From Buttiauxella ferragutiae (GTDB lineage Bacteria > Pseudomonadota > Gammaproteobacteria > Enterobacterales > Enterobacteriaceae), in the NCBI RefSeq assembly GCF_001654915.1, contig NZ_LXEQ01000017.1: 64,000 bases of DNA; one strand, given 5' to 3'. Below, piece by piece: positions 42,073-49,757 of this stretch. Position 1 is the stretch's first letter, and the number at the start of each line of letters is the position of its first letter. Both the position numbers and the translations under genes were made by a program. The notes under the pieces are model-generated. The model made no database searches, was not told the origin of the DNA, and saw only the letters and a list, made by a program, of their open reading frames with translations.

Positions 42073-42846
42073 ATTAATTCCAGGCGGAAAGACTCAAACA
42101 TATTAATAATGCTGTAGCACGGTCAAGAATTATTCCGTACTAAAATAGACTTGTTATTTATATTCCTTTAGTTTTTTTAATTTTTGGCATCAGTTATCCG
42201 CACCGGCATGACGACCTGTTTAACGACCAAAAGTGGGTTTCTGCCGCGGTTTGCGTTGTATCAACCTCGTGTGGACGATTTTGTGACATTTTCCATTGTA
42301 TTTTGTTATGGAAAATCGTGGTTTATTACCTCGATGCTTATGTTTCATACCAGCATGATTCGCTGTAAGAGAAGTGGATCACAAAACATATCGTTCAGAT
42401 AATCAGCATTCGGCAATAATTTTTACAGAAATGACACATCTGAATACGACTGTAGGTCGACTTTTAATCAGTGGAATATTCTATAAACATGGCAGTAGCA
42501 TAAATTTCCCTGCTGGAAATAGAGCGACAGGCTTTTTTTTAACTTTGTTCGCCGATTCTCACCTCGGTTGTAAATCCCCCTTACCTATATTGACGTTTTA
42601 CTCATCTATTGACAGATTGTAGGGCGTGAGGGGCAAATTATGGACAGTCCGCACTACCACACAGCTAGCCTGACGAAAGGAACCCCTGGTCTCACCATCG
42701 CCTCCGGGCACACCGAACGGACCGCACTCCAATAACAAAGGTCTAACGGATAAAAACAACACGACACATGTCCCGATAGATTTCTTATGTCAGCCAACAA
42801 AGCGGTAATAAGAATGAATAAGGGAACATCACAACGGAGCAGAAGA
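42073..42846. promoter_or_regulatory. Long lipoprotein-dppA divergent region with dppA leader
   Basis: 774 bases with no convincing gene. An inverted repeat ATTTTCCAT / ATGGAAAAT (42288-42296, 42308-42316) is in the distal part. Nearer dppA, TTGACA around 42610 could be a -35 element. The leader then contains the CA-rich stretch AAAACAACACGACACATG (about 42751-42768), of the kind bound by the sRNA GcvB, which represses dppA in E. coli. The ribosome site of dppA is CGGAGC at 42835-42840. Confidence 0.45.
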
Positions 42847-44454
42847 ATGAGTCTTTCCTTGAAGAAGTCAGGGATGCTGAAATTTGGTCTGAGCCTGGTG
42901 GCCCTGACCGTAGCAGCTAGCGTTCAGGCAAAAACCCTGGTTTATTGCTCAGAAGGTTCCCCAGAAGGTTTTAACCCTCAGCTGTTCACCTCTGGTACCA
43001 CTTACGATGCCAGCTCAGTGCCAATTTATAACCGTCTGGTTGAATTCAAAACCGGCACCACCGAAATCATCCCTGGTCTGGCTGAGAAATGGGAAGTTAG
43101 CGAAGACGGCAAAACCTATACCTTCCACCTTCGTTCAGGTGTGAAGTGGCAGGACAACAAAGATTTCAAACCAACACGCGATCTGAATGCTGATGACGTG
43201 GTGTTCTCGTTCGATCGTCAGAAGAATGCTAACAACCCGTACCACAAAGTTTCTGGCGGCAGCTACGAATACTTCGAAGGCATGGGCTTATCTGACCTGA
43301 TCAGCGAAATTAAGAAAGTGGACGACAATACCGTTCAGTTCGTGCTGACGCGCCCAGAGTCGCCATTCCTGGCAGATCTCGCGATGGACTTCGCCTCTAT
43401 TCTTTCCAAAGAATACGCTGACAACATGATGAAAGCCGGCACGCCGGAAAAAACTGACCTGAACCCAATCGGTACCGGTCCGTTCCAGCTGCTGCAATAC
43501 CAGAAAGATTCTCGCATTCTGTACAAAGCGTTCCCGGGCTACTGGGGCACCAAGCCGCAGATCGACCGTCTGGTGTTCTCCATCACGCCTGATGCTTCTG
43601 TGCGTTACGCAAAACTGCAGAAAAACGAGTGCCAGGTTATGCCGTATCCAAACCCGGCTGACATCGCTCGCATGAAAGAAGACAAGAGCATCAACCTGAT
43701 GGAACAGGCTGGCCTGAACGTGGGTTACCTGTCTTTCAACACCGAGAAGAAACCGTTTGATGACGTGAAAGTGCGTCAGGCGCTGACTTACGCGGTGAAC
43801 AAAGAATCGATCATCAAAGCGGTTTACCAGGGCGCAGGCACTGCGGCTAAAAACCTGATCCCACCAACCATGTGGGGCTACAACGATGACGTGAAGGATT
43901 ACACCTACGATCCTGAAAAAGCGAAAGCGCTGCTGAAAGAATCAGGCCACGCTGAAGGCTTCACCGTTGACCTGTGGGCAATGCCAGTACAACGTCCGTA
44001 CAACCCGAATGCTCGCCGTATGGCTGAGATGATTCAGGCTGACTGGGCGAAAGTCGGTGTGACCGCCAAAATCGTAACCTACGAGTGGGGCGAGTATCTG
44101 AAACGCGCCAAAGCAGGTGAGCACCAGGCTGTGATGATGGGCTGGACTGGCGACAATGGGGATCCGGATAACTTCTTCGCCACCCTGTTCAGCTGTGCAG
44201 CGGCGAAAGACGGTTCTAACTACTCTCGCTGGTGCTACAAGCCGTTTGAAGAGCTGATTCAACCTGCGCGTGCTACTGACGATCACAACAAGCGTATCGA
44301 GCTGTACAAGCAAGCTCAGGTCGTGATGCATGATCAGGCTCCGGCGCTGATCGTTGCTCACTCCACGGTATACGAGCCAGTGCGCAAAGAAGTGAAAGGT
44401 TACGTGGTTGACCCATTGGGCAAACACCACTTTGAGAACGTGTCAGTAGAATAA
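42847..44454 (+). CDS. dppA: Dipeptide-binding protein DppA
   Basis: DppA is the periplasmic binding protein of the dipeptide importer (also heme and 5-aminolevulinate in E. coli) and a chemoreceptor ligand. The ATG at 42847 gives MSLSLKKSGMLKFGLSLVAL; the 28-residue signal ends VQA before KTLVYCSEG. It is 535 aa, as in E. coli, with very high identity. SBP family 5 landmarks: SGTTYDASSVPIYNRLVEF, TYTFHLRSGVKWQDN, DDVVFSFDRQ and PPTMWGYNDDVKDYTYDPEKAKALLKE. The frame is open 20 codons upstream but without support. It is separated from dppB by 333 bases of repeats. Confidence 0.97.
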   Translation: MSLSLKKSGMLKFGLSLVALTVAASVQAKTLVYCSEGSPEGFNPQLFTSGTTYDASSVPIYNRLVEFKTGTTEIIPGLAEKWEVSEDGKTYTFHLRSGVKWQDNKDFKPTRDLNADDVVFSFDRQKNANNPYHKVSGGSYEYFEGMGLSDLISEIKKVDDNTVQFVLTRPESPFLADLAMDFASILSKEYADNMMKAGTPEKTDLNPIGTGPFQLLQYQKDSRILYKAFPGYWGTKPQIDRLVFSITPDASVRYAKLQKNECQVMPYPNPADIARMKEDKSINLMEQAGLNVGYLSFNTEKKPFDDVKVRQALTYAVNKESIIKAVYQGAGTAAKNLIPPTMWGYNDDVKDYTYDPEKAKALLKESGHAEGFTVDLWAMPVQRPYNPNARRMAEMIQADWAKVGVTAKIVTYEWGEYLKRAKAGEHQAVMMGWTGDNGDPDNFFATLFSCAAAKDGSNYSRWCYKPFEELIQPARATDDHNKRIELYKQAQVVMHDQAPALIVAHSTVYEPVRKEVKGYVVDPLGKHHFENVSVE

Positions 44455-44468
44455 TACTGGTAGATATC

Positions 44469-44556
44469 CCCCTCACCCCGCCCCTCTCCCTTAGGGAGAG
44501 GGAGGAGATCGAGAGGGATTTTTTCCCTCTCCTGGGGGAGAGGGCTAGGGTGAGGG
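44469..44556. repeat. Palindromic CCCTCACCC...GGGAGAGGG intergenic repeat, copy 3
   Basis: CCCCTCACCCCGCCCCTCTCCC, with the inner hairpin CCCTCTCCCTTAGGGAGAGGG, then a second half ending GGGCTAGGGTGAGGG. It starts 15 bases after the dppA stop, within the dpp operon. Confidence 0.85.
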
Positions 44557-44644
44557 CGACAAGTCCAACAACCCGACGCCATCCTCCAGGTTTGTGGAAA
44601 TTTTTGTGAGCAATACAATCCTGCCTCAATTTATGCTAACCGTC

Positions 44645-44760
44645 AGATTTCTGGTTGCAGGAAGGCGGCAAGCTCGGGAATCCTCAGGAGCTTACTTGAG
44701 TAAGTAACTGGGGTGACTGAGTGAAGCCAACGCACCTGTGGCCTGAAAGATGAGGGTTAG
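44645..44760 (+). repeat. ERIC-like intergenic repeat, copy 2, inside the dpp operon
   Basis: The forward ERIC pattern is TTTCTGGTTGCAGGAAGGCGG, then AATCCTCAGGAGCTTACTTG / AGTAAGTAACTGGGGTGACT (central palindrome), followed by GAAGCCAACGCACCTG and CTGAAAGATGAGGG. It ends about 27 bases before the dppB start. Confidence 0.85.
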
Positions 44761-44787
44761 GGCGGGAGATTACAGAGAATCCGGGTT

Positions 44788-45807
44788 ATGTTGCAGTTCA
44801 TCCTCCGACGTCTGGGATTAGTTATCCCCACGTTTATCGGTATTACCCTTCTTACCTTCGCCTTCGTGCACATGATTCCCGGTGACCCGGTGATGATTAT
44901 GGCCGGTGAGCGCGGTATCTCTCCTGAACGTCATGCTCAGTTGTTGGCCGAACTTGGCCTCGACAAGCCGATGTGGCAGCAATACATCCACTATATTTGG
45001 GGTGTGATGCACGGCGACCTGGGCATTTCGTTAAAAAGCCGTCTTCCAGTCTGGGACGAATTCGTTCCACGCTTTAAAGCGACCATGGAACTCGGTGTCT
45101 GCGCGATGATGTTTGCCGTTGCCGTGGGTATTCCGGTTGGCGTGCTGGCGGCGGTTAAACGTGGTTCCGTGTTTGACCACACTTCGGTGGGCCTTGCGCT
45201 GACAGGCTATTCAATGCCTATTTTCTGGTGGGGTATGATGTTAATCATGCTGGTTTCCGTCTACTGGAACCTCACCCCGGTATCAGGGCGCGTTAGCGAT
45301 ACGGTATTCCTCGACGACACCTTGCCGCTCACCGGTTTCATGCTGATAGACACCGCCATATGGGGCGAGCCAGGCGACTTCATCGACGCCGTGGCGCATA
45401 TGATTTTACCCGCCATCGTGCTTGGTACGATTCCGTTAGCGGTTATCGTGCGTATGACTCGCTCGTCAATGCTGGAAGTGCTCGGCGAAGACTACATCCG
45501 TACCGCTCGCGCCAAGGGTTTGACCCGCATGCGCGTTATCGTGGTTCATGCGCTGCGCAACGCCATGTTGCCAGTCGTGACGGTTATCGGCTTGCAGGTT
45601 GGTACGTTGCTGGCGGGTGCCATCCTGACGGAAACCATCTTCTCCTGGCCGGGCCTTGGCCGCTGGCTGATTGATGCATTGCAACGTCGTGACTACCCGG
45701 TAGTACAGGGCGGCGTATTGTTGGTTGCGACGATGATTATCCTCGTGAACCTGATCGTCGACTTACTGTACGGCGTGGTGAACCCGCGTATACGCCATAA
45801 GAAATAA
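44788..45807 (+). CDS. dppB: Dipeptide ABC transporter permease DppB
   Basis: DppB is one of the two membrane subunits of the dipeptide importer. The 339-aa product starts MLQFILRRLGLVIPTFIGIT and has six membrane spans, a long periplasmic loop (STSGRVSD-like region, residues about 170-205) and the EAA loop EDYIRTARAKGLTRMRVIVVHALRN near 230-255. Length equals E. coli DppB (339). It is the first gene after the dppA-dppB repeat region and is followed after nine bases by dppC. Confidence 0.96.
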   Translation: MLQFILRRLGLVIPTFIGITLLTFAFVHMIPGDPVMIMAGERGISPERHAQLLAELGLDKPMWQQYIHYIWGVMHGDLGISLKSRLPVWDEFVPRFKATMELGVCAMMFAVAVGIPVGVLAAVKRGSVFDHTSVGLALTGYSMPIFWWGMMLIMLVSVYWNLTPVSGRVSDTVFLDDTLPLTGFMLIDTAIWGEPGDFIDAVAHMILPAIVLGTIPLAVIVRMTRSSMLEVLGEDYIRTARAKGLTRMRVIVVHALRNAMLPVVTVIGLQVGTLLAGAILTETIFSWPGLGRWLIDALQRRDYPVVQGGVLLVATMIILVNLIVDLLYGVVNPRIRHKK

Positions 45808-45816
45808 GGGGCCATC

Positions 45817-46734
45817 ATGACGCAATCAACTGAAAAAACAGTCACTGAGAGTAAAGTAGCCGCAGCGCCAGTCCCAATGACGCCGTTCCAGGAATTCTGG
45901 CACTACTTTAAACGTAATAAAGGGGCGGTCATCGGCCTGGTGTATGTCACCGTGATGATCTTAATAGCAATCTTCGCCAACGTTCTCGCGCCGCACGGTC
46001 CTGCTGAACAGTTCCGTGACTCGTTGCTGCACCCGCCGGTCTGGCAAGAAGGTGGTAGCTGGCAGTTCCTGCTCGGGACTGACGACGTTGGCCGCGACAT
46101 CATGGCGCGCCTGATGTACGGTGCGCGCCTGTCGCTGCTGGTCGGCTGCCTGGTGGTGGTGCTGTCGTTGGTTATGGGCGTGGTACTTGGCCTGATTGCG
46201 GGCTACTTCGGTGGCCTTATCGACAACATCATCATGCGCATTGTCGACATCATGCTGGCACTGCCAAGCCTGCTGTTGGCGCTGGTGTTAGTGGCAATCT
46301 TCGGCCCGTCTATCGTCAACGCTTCGCTGGCTCTAACCTTCGTTGCGCTCCCACACTATGTGCGACTGACGCGCGGTGCGGTGCTGGTGGAAGTCCACCG
46401 CGACTATGTCACCGCTTCTCGCGTGGCGGGTGCAAGCCCGATGCGCCAGATGTTCATCAACATTTTACCGAACTGCCTGGCACCGCTTATCGTGCAGGCC
46501 TCGCTTGGTTTCTCTAACGCCATTCTCGATATGGCCGCTCTCGGCTTCCTCGGCATGGGTGCGCAACCGCCAACACCGGAGTGGGGCACCATGCTCTCCG
46601 ACGTGTTGCAGTTCGCACAAAGTGCCTGGTGGGTGGTCACCTTCCCAGGTGTCGCAATCCTGCTGACGGTGCTGGCATTTAACCTGATGGGTGACGGGCT
46701 GCGTGATGCGCTCGATCCTAAACTCAAGCAGTAA
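45817..46734 (+). CDS. dppC: Dipeptide ABC transporter permease DppC
   Basis: DppC is the second membrane subunit. The 305-aa product begins MTQSTEKTVTESKVAAAPVP, five residues longer at the N-terminus than E. coli DppC. It continues MTPFQEFWHYFKRNKGAVIG, the conserved OppC_N region. The EAA loop is HRDYVTASRVAGASPMRQMFINILPN. AAGGGG precedes the ATG. Nine-base spacer from dppB, 11 from dppD. Confidence 0.96.
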   Translation: MTQSTEKTVTESKVAAAPVPMTPFQEFWHYFKRNKGAVIGLVYVTVMILIAIFANVLAPHGPAEQFRDSLLHPPVWQEGGSWQFLLGTDDVGRDIMARLMYGARLSLLVGCLVVVLSLVMGVVLGLIAGYFGGLIDNIIMRIVDIMLALPSLLLALVLVAIFGPSIVNASLALTFVALPHYVRLTRGAVLVEVHRDYVTASRVAGASPMRQMFINILPNCLAPLIVQASLGFSNAILDMAALGFLGMGAQPPTPEWGTMLSDVLQFAQSAWWVVTFPGVAILLTVLAFNLMGDGLRDALDPKLKQ

Positions 46735-46745
46735 AGGGCTACGTA

Positions 46746-47729
46746 ATGGCGTTATTGAATGTAAATAAATTATCGGTGCATTTCGGCGATGAAAAGACAC
46801 CGTTCCGTGCCGTAGACCGCGTGAGTTACAGTGTAAATCAGGGCGAAGTTGTCGGTATTGTTGGGGAATCTGGTTCCGGTAAATCCGTCAGCTCGCTGGC
46901 GATTATGGGGCTGATTGATTATCCAGGCCGCGTAATGGCGGAAAAACTGGAATTTAACGGCCAGGATCTACAAAAGATTTCTGAGAAAGAGCGTCGTAAC
47001 CTGGTCGGTGCCGAAGTGGCGATGATCTTCCAGGACCCGATGACCAGCCTCAACCCGTGCTACACCGTCGGTTTCCAGATTATGGAAGCCATCAAAGTGC
47101 ACCAGGGCGGCAACAAGAAAACCCGTGTTCAGCGAGCTATCGACCTGCTGAACCTGGTGGGCATTCCCGATGCGGCTTCGCGTCTGGACGTTTACCCGCA
47201 CCAGCTTTCCGGCGGTATGAGCCAGCGCGTGATGATCGCGATGGCGATTGCCTGTCGTCCTAAGTTGTTGATTGCCGACGAACCAACCACCGCGCTGGAC
47301 GTCACTATCCAGGCGCAAATTATCGAGCTGTTACTGGAACTGCAGCAGAAAGAGAACATGGCGCTGATTCTGATCACCCATGACCTCGCGCTGGTAGCGG
47401 AAGCGGCACACAAAATCATCGTGATGTACGCCGGGCAAGTGGTGGAAACGGGTGCATCGCAAGATATCTTCCGTGCGCCGCGCCATCCGTACACTCAGGC
47501 GCTGCTGCGTGCACTGCCTGAATTTGCGCAGGACAAAGCGCGCCTGGCCTCGCTGCCGGGTGTGGTTCCGGGCAAATACGACCGCCCGAACGGCTGCCTG
47601 CTCAACCCGCGCTGCCCGTATGCGACCGACAAATGTCGCAGTATAGAACCAGAACTGAACATGGTGGATAACGGGCGTCAGTCCAAATGCCACTTCCCAC
47701 TCGATGATGCCGGGAGGCCAACGCTATGA
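46746..47729 (+). CDS. dppD: Dipeptide ABC transporter ATPase DppD
   Basis: DppD is one of the paired ATPases. The 327-aa product has Walker A GESGSGKS, Q-loop IFQDPMTSLNP, signature LSGGMSQRVMIAMAIACRP, Walker B LLIADEPTTALD and switch ITHDLALVAE. The C-terminal oligopeptide-transporter extension contains the Cys-rich segment CLLNPRCPYATDKC, which in this family can hold an iron-sulfur cluster. The stop overlaps the dppF start by four bases (ATGA). Confidence 0.96.
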   Translation: MALLNVNKLSVHFGDEKTPFRAVDRVSYSVNQGEVVGIVGESGSGKSVSSLAIMGLIDYPGRVMAEKLEFNGQDLQKISEKERRNLVGAEVAMIFQDPMTSLNPCYTVGFQIMEAIKVHQGGNKKTRVQRAIDLLNLVGIPDAASRLDVYPHQLSGGMSQRVMIAMAIACRPKLLIADEPTTALDVTIQAQIIELLLELQQKENMALILITHDLALVAEAAHKIIVMYAGQVVETGASQDIFRAPRHPYTQALLRALPEFAQDKARLASLPGVVPGKYDRPNGCLLNPRCPYATDKCRSIEPELNMVDNGRQSKCHFPLDDAGRPTL

Positions 47730-48730
47730 GTACCGATAAGGCCACTGCGCAACCTCTGTTGCAGGCCATCGACCTGAAAAAACACTACCCGGTGAAGAAA
47801 GGCATTTTCGGCCAGGAACGCCTGGTGAAAGCGCTCGACGGCGTATCATTTGAGCTGGAACGCGGCAAAACGCTGGCGGTGGTGGGTGAATCTGGCTGTG
47901 GTAAATCCACGCTGGGCCGCCTGCTGACGATGATTGAAATCCCGACCGGTGGCGAGCTTTACTACCAGGGACAAGATTTGCTCAAGCCTGACGAAACAGC
48001 CGAAAAGCTGCGTCGCCAGAAAATCCAGATCGTCTTCCAGAACCCGTACGGCTCGCTGAACCCGCGTAAAAAAGTGGGGCAAATTCTTGAAGAGCCGTTG
48101 CAAATCAACACCAGCCTGAGCAAAGCCGAACGCCGTGAAAAAGCGTTGGCGATGATGGCGAAAGTCGGCCTGAAAACCGAGCATTACGACCGCTACCCGC
48201 ATATGTTCTCCGGCGGCCAGCGCCAGCGTATTGCTATCGCCCGTGGGCTGATGCTCGATCCAGACGTGGTGATCGCCGATGAACCGGTATCGGCACTCGA
48301 TGTTTCCGTGCGCGCGCAGGTTCTGAACCTGATGATGGATTTGCAGCAGGAAATGGGGCTGTCGTATGTGTTCATCTCCCACGATTTGTCGGTGGTGGAA
48401 CACATCGCTGACGAAGTGATGGTGATGTACTTAGGCCGCTGTGTGGAGAAGGGCACCAAAGACCAGATCTTCTCTAACCCGCGCCACCCGTACACCCAGG
48501 CGCTGCTATCTGCTACACCACGCCTGAACCCGGACGACCGCCGCGAACGCATCAAACTCACCGGTGAGCTGCCAAGCCCACTGAACCCACCGCCAGGCTG
48601 CGCGTTCAACGCCCGCTGCCGCCGCCGCTTTGGGCCGTGCACGCAGTTGCAGCCACAGCTCAAAGAGTACGGTGGCCAGCTGGTGGCTTGCTTTGCTGTT
48701 GATCAGGATGAGAACGGGGAAATTCGGTAG
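47726..48730 (+). CDS. dppF: Dipeptide ABC transporter ATPase DppF
   Basis: DppF is the second ATPase. The 334-aa product has Walker A GESGCGKST, Q-loop VFQNPYGSLNP, signature FSGGQRQRIAIARGLMLDP, Walker B VVIADEPVSALD and switch FISHDLSVVEH, with the C-terminal Cys segment GCAFNARCRRRFGPC. Length equals E. coli DppF (334). Last gene of dppABCDF, followed by a terminator. Confidence 0.96.
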   Translation: MSTDKATAQPLLQAIDLKKHYPVKKGIFGQERLVKALDGVSFELERGKTLAVVGESGCGKSTLGRLLTMIEIPTGGELYYQGQDLLKPDETAEKLRRQKIQIVFQNPYGSLNPRKKVGQILEEPLQINTSLSKAERREKALAMMAKVGLKTEHYDRYPHMFSGGQRQRIAIARGLMLDPDVVIADEPVSALDVSVRAQVLNLMMDLQQEMGLSYVFISHDLSVVEHIADEVMVMYLGRCVEKGTKDQIFSNPRHPYTQALLSATPRLNPDDRRERIKLTGELPSPLNPPPGCAFNARCRRRFGPCTQLQPQLKEYGGQLVACFAVDQDENGEIR

Positions 48731-48738
48731 GACGAGTG

Positions 48739-48763
48739 GGAGTCTGTAGACTCCGTTGTTTTT
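48739..48763 (+). terminator. Rho-independent terminator of the dpp operon
   Basis: GGAGTC / GACTCC with loop TGTA (48739-48754), then GTTGTTTTT. It is eight bases after the dppF stop and abuts the structured repeat that follows. Confidence 0.85.
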
Positions 48764-48764
48764 C

Positions 48765-48969
48765 CGTTCACCTGTACATCTGGTTATCTCTGTAACCGTT
48801 GCACACGGTGAACGTGCCAGGGGAGTTACGCCACTCCCCTGGCGGCCCCGGCGCCCGGCAAATAAATCGCCGCTGCGCGGTAAACCCCGATTATTTCCCC
48901 AACATGCAGGGTCGTTCCCGACGGCGCAACCCTGCCTGAAGGGGAAAAATCGGTGCGATTTAAGCCGGG
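48765..48969 (+). repeat. Large structured repeat, copy A
   Basis: About 205 bases that fold into nested helices. H1: CGTTCACC / GGTGAACG (48765-48772, 48807-48814), with inner GGTTA / TAACC. H2: CCAGGGGAG / CTCCCCTGG (48817-48825, 48834-48842). H3: CCCGGC / GCCGGG (48854-48859, 48964-48969), continued by AAATCG / CGATTT. H4: CCGC-TGC-GCGG (48870-48880). H5: CCGATT and TTTCCCC with GGGGAAA and AATCGG (48887-48900, 48941-48953). H6: GCAGGGT / ACCCTGC (48906-48912, 48929-48935). A diverged copy at 63674 preserves every helix. No coding potential is evident. Function unknown. Confidence 0.85.
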
Positions 48970-49011
48970 AACAAGGGCGTCGCGGTAAGATTAGGGAAAA
49001 CACGGGTTTTC

Positions 49012-49040
49012 GTAGGGCGGATAAGCTTGCGTCATCCGCC
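49012..49040. repeat. REP-type unit overlapping the end of the DUF3142 gene
   Basis: GTAGGGCGGATAAGC... GTCATCCGCC forms a hairpin. The last nine bases encode the final Gly-Gly-stop of the convergent DUF3142 gene. Confidence 0.7.
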
Positions 49041-49757
49041 AGAATTAAGCAAAAACACCACTTCCCCCCGATAAAAAGAAGATGTTGCCAGCCGGGTCTG
49101 CCAGCTTTTATCCCATTCACCGTTTTGCACCAGGCCAATCTTAAATGGCACGCGCAACTTTAGCAGTGCGGGCAAATAGCGTTGATACTCCTTCACCGTG
49201 GTTTTACCCTGATAAGTCTGGATAACCAGCTCATCAATAGGCAGAGCATTGAGCTGTTGAATACTGCCCGTTTTTGCCCAATCCAGTAAACCGGTGACGC
49301 CAAGCGCAAAACGTTTATCCAGTTTATGGCGAACCCGTAACAGAAATTTTTGGTAGTCCTGCAAGCGGTAGGTTCCAGCATCAAAATCGATTTGCAAACC
49401 CACAACATGGTTCCCGGCTGCCGCCCACTTACCGGGTAAATCCAGCACGCTGTTGAGAATATCATCAGGTACATCAAGGGTGGTGGTGCGAACGGTTACC
49501 CACACGGATGGAAACGCGAGGGGAGAACGAGGTACCCCAAGCTTGATAAATTTGGCGCGGTTTTGACGAGAGACAATCTCACCCTGATGCAGGTACACCA
49601 CTTGTGCATTCTGCAACGCGGGCTGTGAGCTGACCCCCGACCACAGCCAGTACGCCGTATATTCCTGATGTTTCGCTTCGCTGGGCATTGCTGGCGGCAC
49701 AATAGTCGCCAGCAATAACAATAACGTTACCAGTAATAGCTGAGCAGTTTTTCCCAC
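49032..49757 (-). CDS. Exported DUF3142 protein, putative glycosidase-like fold
   Basis: Function unknown. The 241-aa product starts at a GTG (49755-49757) inside the end of the upstream gene, with a 31-base overlap suggesting coupled translation. A signal peptide is visible (residues 1-28, QLLLVTLLLLLATIVPPAMP). DUF3142 hallmarks: YTAYWLWSG, VVYLHQGEIV, VVGLQIDFDAGTYRLQDYQKFL (a conserved Asp pair on a predicted barrel strand), ALGVTGLLDW and PIDELVIQTYQG. The pattern of short beta strands ending in acidic residues suggests a TIM-barrel glycoside-hydrolase-like fold. Its position beside the cellulose operon makes a polysaccharide link plausible but unproven. Confidence 0.8.
   Translation of the reverse strand: MGKTAQLLLVTLLLLLATIVPPAMPSEAKHQEYTAYWLWSGVSSQPALQNAQVVYLHQGEIVSRQNRAKFIKLGVPRSPLAFPSVWVTVRTTTLDVPDDILNSVLDLPGKWAAAGNHVVGLQIDFDAGTYRLQDYQKFLLRVRHKLDKRFALGVTGLLDWAKTGSIQQLNALPIDELVIQTYQGKTTVKEYQRYLPALLKLRVPFKIGLVQNGEWDKSWQTRLATSSFYRGEVVFLLNSGG

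Noticed and set aside
42184..42622. Small frames (72 and 82 codons) in the dppA upstream region
   Set aside because: No ribosome binding sites and no recognisable protein features. The region is better explained as divergent leader/promoter DNA.
44273..44629. Minus-strand frames through the dppA-dppB repeats
   Set aside because: They run through palindromic repeat sequence into dppA antisense; typical artefact of GC-rich repeats.
48756..49163. Reading frame of 135 codons across the structured repeat and the DUF3142 3' end
   Set aside because: It spans hairpins of copy A and overlaps a real gene on the other strand. Copy B does not keep the frame, so it is not coding.
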